From positions 62,001 through 126,000 of the forward strand of contig JASJCQ010000020.1 in NCBI GenBank assembly GCA_030065915.1: a DNA stretch of 64,000 bases, read 5' to 3'. Below, one piece after another: positions 9,656 through 19,364 of this stretch (positions within the stretch are counted from its first letter, which is position 1; every line of letters starts with the position of its first letter). Under the pieces are notes generated by a model. The model searched no databases. It was not told where the DNA came from and worked only from the letters and a program-made list of their open reading frames with translations. This stretch comes from Woeseiaceae bacterium. GTDB taxonomy: Bacteria > Pseudomonadota > Gammaproteobacteria > Steroidobacterales > Woeseiaceae. A program made the position numbers and the translations under genes.

Positions 9656-11097
9656 TGCTCGATCACGATCGTGCCGGCGGTTACTGGGGCAGCGTGTACG
9701 TCTTTGCCGCCGTCAAAGGCCTGCAGGTCATCATCGATGGTCCCGTGGGTTGCGAGAACCTGCCCGTCACCTCTGTTCTGCACTACACGGACGGCTTGCC
9801 GCCGCATGAGCTGCCTATCGTCGTCACCGGACTGTCAGAAGACGAGCTCGGTCAGCACGGGACCGAGGGCGCCATGAAGCGGGCTCATGGCACGCTGGAT
9901 CCCAGGGTGCCCAGCGTCGTGGTCACCGGGTCGATCGCCGAGATGATCGGTGGTGGCGTTACGCCCGAAGGAACGAAGATCAAGCGCTTCCTGCCGAGGA
10001 CGATCGACGAAGACCAGTGGCAGAGCGCTGACCGTGCGATGTACTGGCTGTGGACCGAGTTCGGTCCGAAGAAGGGCAAGGTACCGCCCGTCAAACCGCG
10101 CAAGAACGGCGAGAAGCCGCGCGTGAATATCATCGGCCCGAGCTACGGCATGTTTAACATGCCGTCGGACCTTGCAGAAGTACGGCGGTTGGTAGAAGGC
10201 ATCGGCGCCGAGATCAACATGGTCTTCCCGCTGGGAAGCGACCTGAAAGACATCTCGAAGCTCGCGAACGCGGACGTCAATGTCTGCATGTATCGCGAAT
10301 TCGGACGCGCGCTTTGCGAAGGGCTGGAACGCCCGTACCTGCAGGCGCCCATCGGCCTGCACAGCACAACCAAGTTCCTGCGAGAACTCGGCGGACTACT
10401 GGACCTCGATCCCGAGCCGTTTATCGAGCAGGAAAAACACACGACGATCAAACCGCTGTGGGACTTGTGGCGTTCGGTCACGCAGGACTTTTTCGGTACG
10501 GCAAGTATCGCCATCGTCGCCAACGAGACCTATGCGCGCGGCCTTCGAAACTTTCTGGAGAACGACCTCGGCATGCCCTGCGCCGTAACTTTCGAGCGCC
10601 GGGCTGGTGTCAAGCCTGACAACGCCGCGGTTCGGGATGCACTTAATGAGCACAACCCCCTTGTCGTATTCGGCAGCTACAACGAGCGGATGTACCTGGC
10701 GGAATCCGGTGCTCACGGCATTTACATCCCCGCTTCGTTTCCAGGCTCGATCATACGCCGACATACGGGTACGCCGTTCATGGGTTATGGCGGCGCAACT
10801 TACGTCGTGCAGGAAGTCTGCAATGCATTGTTCGACGCGTTGTTCAACATCCTGCCGCTGGGTACGCAGCTCGACCAGGCGGAGGCGACGCCGACCAGCA
10901 GCCACCAGGAGATTCGCTGGACCGACGAAGCGCAGGCCGCATTAGAGGCGCTTGTGGCAACCAAGCCGGTTCTGATCAGAATTTCGGCGACCAAGAGTCT
11001 GAGAGACGCCGCGGAGGCGCAGGCCCGACAGCAGGGCGTGGACGAGGTCACGCTCGATTGCTTCAAGGCGATCGCGGTACCGAGGGCAGCAGCATAA
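9649..11097 (+). CDS. bchZ: Chlorophyllide a reductase subunit Z
   Basis: [42 protein letters not shown] typical BchZ; start overlaps bchY stop. Confidence 0.95.
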   Translation: MLVLDHDRAGGYWGSVYVFAAVKGLQVIIDGPVGCENLPVTSVLHYTDGLPPHELPIVVTGLSEDELGQHGTEGAMKRAHGTLDPRVPSVVVTGSIAEMIGGGVTPEGTKIKRFLPRTIDEDQWQSADRAMYWLWTEFGPKKGKVPPVKPRKNGEKPRVNIIGPSYGMFNMPSDLAEVRRLVEGIGAEINMVFPLGSDLKDISKLANADVNVCMYREFGRALCEGLERPYLQAPIGLHSTTKFLRELGGLLDLDPEPFIEQEKHTTIKPLWDLWRSVTQDFFGTASIAIVANETYARGLRNFLENDLGMPCAVTFERRAGVKPDNAAVRDALNEHNPLVVFGSYNERMYLAESGAHGIYIPASFPGSIIRRHTGTPFMGYGGATYVVQEVCNALFDALFNILPLGTQLDQAEATPTSSHQEIRWTDEAQAALEALVATKPVLIRISATKSLRDAAEAQARQQGVDEVTLDCFKAIAVPRAAA

Positions 11098-11152
11098 GAG
11101 GTTTTAGCAACGGGTTCGTTTATCCGTCCCCGTCGCAGATTGGAGAAGAAGT

Positions 11153-11380
11153 ATGGAAAAGCACAGCACACTCACTCGAGGGCTGAGAAAGGAAGAAGTC
11201 TGGTCTTGCCGGTTCATCTGGCTGGTCTGCTTCGCGGTATTCCTTCCGGTCGCACTCGTGGCGCGTTTGTCCGGCTGGCGATGGCGCCCATGGTCTGCAC
11301 CGTCGAAGGGCTACCGGTCGGTAATCCGTGAGGCCAAGACAATTTCGACGACGGTTACCGGCACTGTCTTTTCCATATAA
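11153..11380 (+). CDS. pufQ: PufQ, cytochrome subunit / pigment assembly cofactor of puf operon
   Basis: 75-aa single-TM protein between bchZ and pufB; VIREAKTISTTVTGTVFSI resembles the PufQ C-terminus. Confidence 0.72.
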   Translation: MEKHSTLTRGLRKEEVWSCRFIWLVCFAVFLPVALVARLSGWRWRPWSAPSKGYRSVIREAKTISTTVTGTVFSI

Positions 11381-11389
11381 CAGCGTTCT

Positions 11390-11416
11390 GCGGCGTCGAC
11401 TATTAGTCGGCGCTGC
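11390..11416 (+). other. RNA hairpin in pufQ-pufB leader
   Basis: GCGGCGTCGACT-ATT-AGTCGGCGCTGC folds as a 12-bp stem with two wobble pairs. Confidence 0.6.
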
Positions 11417-11426
11417 AAAACCCCCG

Positions 11427-11443
11427 CTGCGAGGTATTCGCAG
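11427..11443 (+). other. Second RNA hairpin in pufQ-pufB leader
   Basis: CTGCGA-GGTAT-TCGCAG perfect 6-bp stem. Confidence 0.45.
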
Positions 11444-11483
11444 TAACCACAACCATGTCGACTTGTGTTGAGGAGTAAAAACT

Positions 11484-11630
11484 ATGTCTGACGAAAACAG
11501 ATCTGCTTCAGGTCTAACTTCAAGGGAGGCCAAAGAGTTCCATAAGTACTTTATGCAGGGAACGCTAGGCTTTGTTGCTGTAACCATCGTTGCACACATC
11601 CTGGTCTGGATGTGGCGTCCATGGTTCTAA
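11484..11630 (+). CDS. pufB: Light-harvesting complex 1 beta polypeptide
   Basis: 48 aa: MSDENRSASGLTSREAKEFHKYFMQGTLGFVAVTIVAHILVWMWRPWF*; conserved AHxLVWxWRPW; SD-like aggag upstream; not in ORF track because of length. Confidence 0.95.
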   Translation: MSDENRSASGLTSREAKEFHKYFMQGTLGFVAVTIVAHILVWMWRPWF

Positions 11631-11673
11631 AGCTCTTTGCAATTAACTAACTAGCGTTAAAGGAGTACTTATC

Positions 11674-11874
11674 ATGTGGAGAATTTGGCTCATGGTAGAT
11701 CCACGCCGAGGATTAATCGCGGTTCTTGCGTTCGCGTTTTTCATGGTGTTGGTAAATCACTTTATTCAGCTTAGTACGCCGCGTTATGGCAGCTGGTTGA
11801 ATGAGGAGTCCCACGGGACTTCGGCTGCGGTTCAACAGACCAGAGAAGAAGAGGTCTTGCTCGCTCAAGAGTGA
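11674..11874 (+). CDS. pufA: Light-harvesting complex 1 alpha polypeptide
   Basis: MWRIWLMVDPRRGLIAVLAFAFFMVLVNHFIQLSTPRYGSW; BChl-ligand His before the LST-like motif. Confidence 0.95.
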   Translation: MWRIWLMVDPRRGLIAVLAFAFFMVLVNHFIQLSTPRYGSWLNEESHGTSAAVQQTREEEVLLAQE

Positions 11875-11891
11875 GTATGAAGCGTTAGCCA

Positions 11892-11951
11892 GTCTTACTG
11901 GCCTCCAGCAGCTGAGTGGGACGCTGCGAAGCTGCTGGAGGTTAGTAAGGC
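11892..11951 (+). other. Long intercistronic RNA hairpin between pufA and pufL
   Basis: Arms 11892-11913 and 11930-11951; 12-bp perfect core CCTCCAGCAGCT/AGCTGCTGGAGG, extended by G-U pairs and CTTACT/AGTAAG. Confidence 0.8.
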
Positions 11952-11979
11952 AAGCTTTCGGCATAAAGAGGTAGCACAC

Positions 11980-12807
11980 ATGTCAATGCTGAGCTTTGAA
12001 AAGAAATATCGGGTACGCGGCGGTACGCTCATCGGCGGCGATCTGTTCGACTTCTGGGTCGGGCCGTTCTATGTCGGCTTTTTCGGCGTTACCACTTTGT
12101 TTTTTACGTTGCTGGGCGTCGTGTTCATTTTCTACGGTATCGCAACCGGACCAACCTGGAACGTCTGGCAGATCAGTATCGCACCGCCCGACCTGAGTTA
12201 CGGGCTCGGCTTCGCACCCATACAAGAAGGCGGGCTCTGGCAGCTCATCACCATCTGTGCGATTGGTGCTTTCGTGTCGTGGGCACTCCGACAGGCGGAA
12301 ATCAGTCGAAAACTGGGTATGAACTACCACGTGCCGATCGCGTTCGGCGTAGCGGTATTCGCTTACATCACGCTGGTGGTGATTCGGCCGGTCTTGATGG
12401 GCGCCTGGGGTCATGGCTTCCCGTACGGAATCATGAGTCACCTCGACTGGGTTTCCAACACGGGCTATCAGTATCTGCACTTCCATTACAACCCGGCGCA
12501 TATCATCGCTGCATCGTTGTTCTTCGCAACGGTCCTGGCCTTAGGTATGCACGGTGGCGCTATCCTGTCGGCGACAAACCCGCACAAGAAGGGCGATACG
12601 GTCAAGACGCCGTATCACGAGAACAGTTACTTTCGTGACACGATCCAGTATTCGATCGGGTCGCAGGGTATTCACCGCCTCGGATTGCTCCTGGCCCTGA
12701 ATGCAGGCCTCTGGAGCGCAATCTGCATTGTGATAAGCGGTCCGTTTTGGACCCGCGGCTGGCCAGAGTGGTACGACTGGTGGCTGTCACTGCCGATCTG
12801 GGCCTAG
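11980..12807 (+). CDS. pufL: Photosynthetic reaction center L subunit
   Basis: [34 protein letters not shown] typical of PufL. Confidence 0.98.
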   Translation: MSMLSFEKKYRVRGGTLIGGDLFDFWVGPFYVGFFGVTTLFFTLLGVVFIFYGIATGPTWNVWQISIAPPDLSYGLGFAPIQEGGLWQLITICAIGAFVSWALRQAEISRKLGMNYHVPIAFGVAVFAYITLVVIRPVLMGAWGHGFPYGIMSHLDWVSNTGYQYLHFHYNPAHIIAASLFFATVLALGMHGGAILSATNPHKKGDTVKTPYHENSYFRDTIQYSIGSQGIHRLGLLLALNAGLWSAICIVISGPFWTRGWPEWYDWWLSLPIWA

Positions 12808-12820
12808 GAGAGCGATCGTT

Positions 12821-13783
12821 ATGGCTTATCAAAATATTTTTAACAGGGTCCAGGTGCACGGCGCGCCGGAACCCGGCGTGCCACACCCGAAGGGCGGAAT
12901 CTGGGGGCGCGGTAAAGCGCGTTTCTCTCGCTTGTTCGGTCGGGTCGGTGATGCGCAGGTCGGGCCGGGCTACCTTGGCACAACCGGCCTGTTGTCGCTG
13001 CTGTTCGGTATCGCCGCGTTCGAGATCATTGGCTTCAATATGTGGGCGTCGGTCGGATGGGATCCGGTGGAGTTCATTCGCCTGCTGCCCTGGCTCGCAC
13101 TGGAGCCGCCGGCACCGGAATGGGGACTGCGTATACCGCCCTTGAACGAAGGCGGCTGGTTCATCCTCGCGGGACTGTGTTTGCTGATTTCTGTTCTGCT
13201 CTGGTGGGTACGGATGTATCGCCGCGCGACGGAACTCGGTATGGGAACGCATGTGGCCTGGGCATTCGCATCGGCTATCTGGTTGTTCCTGGTACTCGGC
13301 CTGATTCGCCCGATCATGATGGGCAGCTGGAGCGAGGCCGTTCCCTACGGGATTTTCCCGCACTTGGATTGGACCACCGCATTCTCGCTGCGTTACGGCA
13401 ACCTGATGTACAACCCGTTCCACATGTTGTCGATCACGTTCCTGTATGGCTCGGTGCTCTTGTTCGCTATGCACGGTGCAACGATTCTTGCATCGGGAAA
13501 CTACGGTTCTCACCGGGAAATCGAACAGATCGTCGATCGCGGTACGGCAGCAGAGCGCGGCGCCATCTTCTGGCGCTGGACGATGGGTTTCAATGCGACA
13601 TTCGAGTCCATTCATCGCTGGGCTTGGTGGTTCGCGGTACTGACCACGTTGACCGGAGGTATCGGGATTCTGCTGACAGGTACTGTCGTCGACAACTGGT
13701 ACCTGTGGGGCCTCGAGCATGGACTGGTTCCGCCGTATCCGGAAGTGTTCCCGGGCATGGCTGACCCGGCCGCGGCACCTTAG
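12821..13783 (+). CDS. pufM: Photosynthetic reaction center M subunit
   Basis: [22 protein letters not shown], typical of PufM. Confidence 0.98.
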   Translation: MAYQNIFNRVQVHGAPEPGVPHPKGGIWGRGKARFSRLFGRVGDAQVGPGYLGTTGLLSLLFGIAAFEIIGFNMWASVGWDPVEFIRLLPWLALEPPAPEWGLRIPPLNEGGWFILAGLCLLISVLLWWVRMYRRATELGMGTHVAWAFASAIWLFLVLGLIRPIMMGSWSEAVPYGIFPHLDWTTAFSLRYGNLMYNPFHMLSITFLYGSVLLFAMHGATILASGNYGSHREIEQIVDRGTAAERGAIFWRWTMGFNATFESIHRWAWWFAVLTTLTGGIGILLTGTVVDNWYLWGLEHGLVPPYPEVFPGMADPAAAP

Positions 13784-13790
13784 GAGAAAG

Positions 13791-14792
13791 ATGATGACTA
13801 GAAGACTAATTCTGCTTGTCTGTGCGTCTTTCGTGATGGTTGCCTGCGAACGGCCGCCCATCGAGACATCTCAGAACGGTTATCGTGGCACGGCAATGGT
13901 CGATGTCTCGAACCCGCGTGACCCGATGGTTGCGATGGAGTATCCGGCCGCTCTGCCGGCGGCGCCTTCGTCGGGTCCAAAGGCGGGCGAGGTTTATGAG
14001 AATGTGCAGGTCCTCGGCGACCTGTCCGTCGCGGAGTTTACTCGTGTCATGACGGCAATCACCGCGTGGGTCTCGCCGGAGCAGGGCTGTAACTACTGTC
14101 ACAACGGCGCCGAATTCGCAAGCGACGACATGTACACGAAGGTCGTGTCGAGACGCATGATCGAGATGACCCAGCACATCAATTCGGAGTACGAATCACA
14201 TGTCGGTGGTGCCGGCGTCAACTGTTACACCTGCCACAGAGGAAAGAATGTTCCGGAGTACATCTGGTTTGAACAAGGTGACTCCGCAAACGGCAACAAG
14301 TACTTCATGGGCTGGCGCAACGGGCAGAATCGCCCGGGCGCCGACGTCGCACTGACGTCACTACCATCGGATGTCTTCGTCCAGTACCTGACGGCAAACG
14401 ACAACAACAGTGCCAGGGTCGCAAGCGACACGGCACACTCACCGTCGCCCAAGGAACCCGGCATCACGGCTGCCGAGCACAGCTTCGCGATCATGGCGAA
14501 CTGGTCGCAGTCGCTCGGCGTTAACTGTACTTACTGTCACAACTCGGCGTCCTTCCAGAGCTGGGAGCAAAGTACGCCGGCAAGAACAAAGGCTCATCAC
14601 GGCTTGAATATGGTCCGGTCCCTGAATTCGGATTATCTGATTCCCCTTGAGTCTGCTTACCCCGCGAATCGTCTGGGGCCAGAAATCGGTGACGCACCGA
14701 AGGCCTACTGCCTGACCTGCCATCAAGGTCAGAAGAAACCTTTGGGTGGAGCCGACGCGATAACAGCGTATCCATCCCTCGCGAAAAACTGA
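13791..14792 (+). CDS. pufC: Photosynthetic reaction center tetraheme cytochrome c subunit
   Basis: Lipobox-like VMVAC near N-terminus; four CxxCH motifs (CNYCH, CYTCH, CTYCH, CLTCH). Confidence 0.95.
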   Translation: MMTRRLILLVCASFVMVACERPPIETSQNGYRGTAMVDVSNPRDPMVAMEYPAALPAAPSSGPKAGEVYENVQVLGDLSVAEFTRVMTAITAWVSPEQGCNYCHNGAEFASDDMYTKVVSRRMIEMTQHINSEYESHVGGAGVNCYTCHRGKNVPEYIWFEQGDSANGNKYFMGWRNGQNRPGADVALTSLPSDVFVQYLTANDNNSARVASDTAHSPSPKEPGITAAEHSFAIMANWSQSLGVNCTYCHNSASFQSWEQSTPARTKAHHGLNMVRSLNSDYLIPLESAYPANRLGPEIGDAPKAYCLTCHQGQKKPLGGADAITAYPSLAKN

Positions 14793-14809
14793 CCCGGACG
14801 GTTAGCTTT

Positions 14810-14851
14810 GCGCGTCGCAACCTGAAAGGGTTGCGACGCGCTTCTTCTTTT
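14810..14851 (+). terminator. Rho-independent terminator after pufC
   Basis: GCGCGTCGCAACC-TGAAAG-GGTTGCGACGCGC perfect 13-bp stem followed by TTCTTCTTTT. Confidence 0.9.
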
Positions 14852-14930
14852 CCGGGACCCGGTTGTTTTAATAGAGCGACTTCGCCCGCATCGGTAGACT
14901 GGGCTACCCGACAAGGAAATACGGGCGACG

Positions 14931-16091
14931 ATGCTGGATCCGAACACAAGACGATACGATCTCGACTGGCTACGCATCATTGCGTTCGGCCTTCTGATCT
15001 TCTATCACGTTGGCATGTTCTACGTGACCTGGGGCTGGCACGTTAAGAGCGTCTACGCGTCACCGGCAGTTGAGCCATTGATGCGTATTGTTAACCCCTG
15101 GCGCCTGGCACTGCTGTTCTTCATCTCCGGGGTCGCGATTCGATTCGCGACCGACAAAGCAAACTCGCTAGGGCGGTTCGCCTGGTCACGCGTCAAGAGG
15201 ATTGGCGTGCCGTTGCTCTTCGGCATCTACGTCTGGGTCATGCCGCAGGCCTATTACGAGTTCCTCCAGAGCGGCGAATGGTCGGGTTCAGTAATTGCGT
15301 TCTATCCCGGCTACGTTTCGACGGAACAGGCGTTTTCGACCATCACGCCAACCTGGAATCATCTTTGGTATCTCGCTTACGTTCTGGTCTATATCCTGCT
15401 TGCTATGGCATTGCTGCCTTGGTTGAGACGCTTTGCGGAATCCGGAATATGGCGCTACCTGACCGCAAGGCCACTGGCTGTTGTCTTCCTGTTTGTCGTC
15501 CCGTTTGTCATTGTCGAGACTTGGCTGACACCGATATACCCAACGACGCACAACCTCGTTCAAGACTGGGCAAATCATGCGCATCGGTTCCTCGCATTCC
15601 TGCTCGGGTTCTTCGCGGCTAAGGACGTTCGGTTCTGGCAGTCCATTGACAAAGTGTGGAAGTTCATGCCGCTGCTGGCGGTTTCTGCCTGGCTCATGCT
15701 CCAGGACGGGCGGGACATAAGCGCATGGGCTCGTGAGTTCCTGTCGGACTGGCAGCTGAGACTTCTGTTCAGTTACATTGCGGTCATCTACGCATGGTCG
15801 TGCATCCTGCTGTTGCTCGGTTTCGGTCAGCGGTTCCTGAATCGAGAGAGCCCGCTGCTACGCTACCTGACGGGTGCGATCTTCTGCTACTACGTCCTGC
15901 ACCAGACAATTACCGTTGTCGCCGGCTATTACCTGACTGAATATCGGCTTGGTGCCGTCATTGAGTCGTTTCTCGTGACTGCCATTACCGTCGCCGGTTG
16001 TGTCATCGGCTACGAGCTGATTCGCCGCTTACCCTATGTCGGCATACTGTTCGGCGTACACAAGGTATCGGGCTATCGTCCCAGTCGTTGA
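14931..16091 (+). CDS. Acyltransferase family 3 membrane protein (OpgC/MdoC-like)
   Basis: RYDLDWLRIIAFGLLIFYHVGMF N-terminus and multiple TM segments. Confidence 0.8.
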   Translation: MLDPNTRRYDLDWLRIIAFGLLIFYHVGMFYVTWGWHVKSVYASPAVEPLMRIVNPWRLALLFFISGVAIRFATDKANSLGRFAWSRVKRIGVPLLFGIYVWVMPQAYYEFLQSGEWSGSVIAFYPGYVSTEQAFSTITPTWNHLWYLAYVLVYILLAMALLPWLRRFAESGIWRYLTARPLAVVFLFVVPFVIVETWLTPIYPTTHNLVQDWANHAHRFLAFLLGFFAAKDVRFWQSIDKVWKFMPLLAVSAWLMLQDGRDISAWAREFLSDWQLRLLFSYIAVIYAWSCILLLLGFGQRFLNRESPLLRYLTGAIFCYYVLHQTITVVAGYYLTEYRLGAVIESFLVTAITVAGCVIGYELIRRLPYVGILFGVHKVSGYRPSR

Positions 16092-16139
16092 GTCGACCTG
16101 CTTGCAGGAGGGCAAAACCCTCTCTTACATCGCCTGACA

Positions 16140-17345
16140 TCAGCAGTCCTCGGTCTTCTCTTTCTCTTCAGGCCGAGGGTTCAGGCCATAGGGTCTAACG
16201 ACTCGCCACACATGGTCGGGAACCATATGCTTCATGCGGCGCGGCTGCTGCCGCCGGAGATGCAGTACTGTTTCGATCGCTTTCATCTCGACACGAGCGC
16301 GTGCAAACTCGAGCCCGCGTGGCCCGATTCTCGGCATTAGCCAACCCATCAGCGGCCGCAGCCAATCCGGCATCGTGCGAAGCGGCAATCCGCCGGCAGC
16401 CCGTTCGGTATTCTTCAGGAATCCCTTCACGGAGCCCACTCGCTTTCCCGCGCTGCCGGGTTCTGAAGCCGCGAGTTCATCGCCAAGCAATTCGACAAGC
16501 TCGCGGCCGCGCTCGTTACGCACAATCAGCCATTGGTCGCCTTCACCACCCATGTAGCCCACCGTCAGATCCGCGAGCGAGTTCGTATAGTCGACACACG
16601 TACGGCAGGTCAGTGGAAAGAAGTCGCTCGGCAATTTCGAGATTGGCAACTTCAGGAAAGGAATCTCCCTGGTTTCGCCGTCGTCGAAACGCAACTCGAC
16701 CCGGTAATCGGCTCGAAACTCGAGGTAGTTGATCTGCTCCGGGCGCCTCGACAAGAGCCTGAGAAACTGATGGAAGTTCTCAGTGCTTGTGTTATCGGAG
16801 CAGGGCGTTCCGATGACATAGATCTTCTCGACACCCAGCTCCTGCTCCAACGCTCGCAGAGCATAGACCTGGCAGGGAATACCGATGACGGCAAGACGCC
16901 GATACCCGGACGCTATTGCAGGCTCGAGCAGCGACAGCAGCGGCGCGTAGCCCATGCGCATGCCCCGGCAGCCTGCCATGTCTGCCGGGTCCGTGACGAG
17001 TACGGGAACGGGTCGCCAGCGATCGTGCTCATCTGGCCGAACGGTCAGCACCGCATCAACGTCCCCGGTCTCCAGCAGTCTTTCACCGATTCGCGTCGTG
17101 ATGCCGGTCCACTGTGCGTTTTTCTTCGGGCTCCGGAGTCGGGCTCGAAGCAGCTCAAAGTAGACGCCGAAGAAGCGCTCATCGCCCTGGTTCGGCGCGC
17201 GCTGTCGACCATGTACGGCTTTCTCCAGCTGCGGGTAGTCCGGTTTAATGAACTGGCAGGCGCGCGCGCACCGGGATGGCTCCGCCGTGCGGGAGACACC
17301 GCAGTCCGTGCACAGGTCCCGATGCGGTGCAGCAGGCAACGTCAT
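16140..17345 (-). CDS. bciB: BciB/HCAR-family (F420-hydrogenase beta-like) reductase, probable 8-vinyl (proto)chlorophyllide reductase
   Basis: N-terminal CTDCGVSRTAEPSRCARAC, QWTGITTRIGERLLETGDVDAVL, GIPCQVYALRALE, TCRTCVDYTNSLADLTVGYMGG match the BciB/7-hydroxymethyl-chlorophyll reductase pattern. Confidence 0.75.
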   Translation of the reverse strand: MTLPAAPHRDLCTDCGVSRTAEPSRCARACQFIKPDYPQLEKAVHGRQRAPNQGDERFFGVYFELLRARLRSPKKNAQWTGITTRIGERLLETGDVDAVLTVRPDEHDRWRPVPVLVTDPADMAGCRGMRMGYAPLLSLLEPAIASGYRRLAVIGIPCQVYALRALEQELGVEKIYVIGTPCSDNTSTENFHQFLRLLSRRPEQINYLEFRADYRVELRFDDGETREIPFLKLPISKLPSDFFPLTCRTCVDYTNSLADLTVGYMGGEGDQWLIVRNERGRELVELLGDELAASEPGSAGKRVGSVKGFLKNTERAAGGLPLRTMPDWLRPLMGWLMPRIGPRGLEFARARVEMKAIETVLHLRRQQPRRMKHMVPDHVWRVVRPYGLNPRPEEKEKTEDC

Positions 17346-18247
17346 GCAGGTGATTGTTCCGTGACGCCGGCAAGGAAGGCACGGTAGGAGTATGAGAATC
17401 CGTCAGCGTCCTCGAAATGCGGCAGGGCGCCGCTCTCGAACGGCTGCAATTGCCAGTTGCCCCGGTCATGCGTCCAATCGGCGCCGCTGAAGTCCCGGAA
17501 GTCTCCGCGGGTTCCGTGGGGCACCCATATCGGCAGGCGAATCGATTCGTAGACGCGACGAATGTCCTTGCTGAAGAGCTTGCCGGACAGGAACGCGAGC
17601 GGTGCATACATAGCGCCCGACTGATGCGTCGTCAGGTCGTCATAGTGGGCAAGCGCTTCGTCATAGCTGTCCGTTCCCCAGGTGCGCTTCAGGAAGTAAC
17701 GGATGACGCCGGGTTTCACCAGCAAGCCGAACAGACCCTGGTTGAGACCGGGAATGCGCAGGAACGAGGACAGAAGAGCCATCTCGCGGGTTTCACCCTC
17801 GTCACCAACCAGCTGCGACGAACTCCGGTTCAGCCCGGTCGGAGTGACCAGCGCCAGCGATCGGAAACGTTCCGGATGATTCCTCGCGGCACGAGCGAGA
17901 AACTCTGAGGACAGGGACAATGCCAAGCTATCAATACCATGCGATCCGTGTGCCCGGGCAATGACGTCCAGCATGTCCTCGATAGCAGCGACGTAGAGTG
18001 AGACGGTGTACTCGCGATCTGACCGGTCCGAGTGGCCGAAGCCCGGAAGATCCGGGACGTAGACGGTGTGCGATTGTCGCATTGCGTCGAAGATCGGCTT
18101 GACCTCGTAAGCCGATCCCGCGGCATTGATGCTGTGTAGGAGCAGCATTGGCGGACCATTGCCGCCCACGTAGTAGCTCAGCTGGCCGGATTGGCCATGG
18201 GTCGTTAGCAGCTCTGCATCCAGTGCAGGAGGTAATGGCTCGGACAA
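17342..18247 (-). CDS. Alpha/beta hydrolase (TTG start proposed; upstream track extension overlaps next gene)
   Basis: GPPMLLLHSINAAGSAYEV, VPDLPGFGHSDR; 4-bp overlap with bciB-like gene. Confidence 0.72.
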   Translation of the reverse strand: MSEPLPPALDAELLTTHGQSGQLSYYVGGNGPPMLLLHSINAAGSAYEVKPIFDAMRQSHTVYVPDLPGFGHSDRSDREYTVSLYVAAIEDMLDVIARAHGSHGIDSLALSLSSEFLARAARNHPERFRSLALVTPTGLNRSSSQLVGDEGETREMALLSSFLRIPGLNQGLFGLLVKPGVIRYFLKRTWGTDSYDEALAHYDDLTTHQSGAMYAPLAFLSGKLFSKDIRRVYESIRLPIWVPHGTRGDFRDFSGADWTHDRGNWQLQPFESGALPHFEDADGFSYSYRAFLAGVTEQSPA

Positions 18248-18302
18248 GAGGTCTTCCCTGGTTTGTTGGCTAGCAGGATACCGTATCTCCAGTGCGCATG
18301 AA

Positions 18303-19364
18303 TCACATATCGGAGGGTCCCACCGCGAGCGGCCGCTCGATAATCCGTGGAAGGTGTACGCTCGCCGAGTGCAGCGCGTTTCCGACGACGCAGATATCCT
18401 GCTTCGTGAGCTGTGAGAACCGGCCGAAAAGTCCGGCGTTCTCAAGTCTGGCGAACGTCGCACGCCCTGGATCCATGACAAACATCGCCATGTGCACACC
18501 GTGACGGTGCAGGATGTCCTTCAACAAGGCTCGCCAGTCTGCCGCTGAGTCTTCAGTCGCTACCACGTCATGCAGGCGAACGTACCGGAAATTCCTCGGG
18601 TCGAACCGACGCTTGGCGGGCGGGAACACGTCGATCATATTGCCGTAGATGCGAGACCAGAACCCGCCGGGCACGGCCACGTTCAGTCGCACGATCTCAG
18701 CCCTTGCGCCTGCCACCAATCTTCCGCCTCGGATCACCGCGTAAAACGATCCCGTACCCTGCGACAACGGCTTCAATCCGCAGTCAGCATGCTCTGTCTG
18801 CAGGGCTACGCTGACCCGCCGCGCGTCATCTACGATCTCGACACTGTCGTCTCGTTTCGTCCACTGGCGGTAGACCAGCATTGATCTGAGTTCACCCAGA
18901 CGTTCGGCCCCCATCGATTCAAGAAGCCGCATTGACCGTTCATTGCTCTTGTCGATACAGCCAAAGGTGATATGTGCCTGCCCCGCAGTGTGCTGCCGGA
19001 GCCAGTCGAGTGCACCTCGAACAAGGATTCGGCCCGCACCGGAAGACTGCCGGTCGGGCGCGACGGTCAACAGGCCGCGATATGTGCCGCCGACCTCGAT
19101 ATCGTCAACACTGAGCCTCTGCGGGCAGAACATATAGGTGCCAATCAACTGCCCGTGCTTGTGCAGCTCCAGGTATCGTGCGCTGTAAAGGCGCGAGGAA
19201 ATATGCTCGCAGTCCAGTCGGCGATAACGCAGGTCGGCGGTGCCAAACTCGGTTTCAGCGAGTTGCGTCACGAACCCCTCGCTCGCGCTGCCCCGGCAAA
19301 ACAGCTCGTGGCCTTCGTCGTCCGTATAGATCAACATGCCTACGGCAAGTCCCGATGGCGCCAT
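18303..19364 (-). CDS. GNAT-family N-acetyltransferase-like protein (start 19364 or 19337)
   Basis: GLLTVAPDRQSSGAGRILVRGALDWLRQ...NERSMRLLESMGAE resembles the GNAT acetyl-CoA binding region. Confidence 0.65.
   Translation of the reverse strand: MAPSGLAVGMLIYTDDEGHELFCRGSASEGFVTQLAETEFGTADLRYRRLDCEHISSRLYSARYLELHKHGQLIGTYMFCPQRLSVDDIEVGGTYRGLLTVAPDRQSSGAGRILVRGALDWLRQHTAGQAHITFGCIDKSNERSMRLLESMGAERLGELRSMLVYRQWTKRDDSVEIVDDARRVSVALQTEHADCGLKPLSQGTGSFYAVIRGGRLVAGARAEIVRLNVAVPGGFWSRIYGNMIDVFPPAKRRFDPRNFRYVRLHDVVATEDSAADWRALLKDILHRHGVHMAMFVMDPGRATFARLENAGLFGRFSQLTKQDICVVGNALHSASVHLPRIIERPLAVGPSDM

Noticed and set aside
12602-13861. 419-aa antisense ORF across pufL/pufM
   Set aside because: Shadow ORF of high-GC codon bias opposite strongly conserved reaction-centre genes; composition is Arg/Gln/His-rich with no recognisable domain.
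16100-16130. Possible hairpin GGAGGG-CAAAA-CCCTCT between the acyltransferase and BciB-like genes
   Set aside because: Only 6 bp and no T-tract; convergent genes could use it but evidence is too weak.
16533-17387. 284-aa plus-strand ORF opposite the BciB-like gene
   Set aside because: Shadow ORF; the minus strand carries the conserved reductase motifs.
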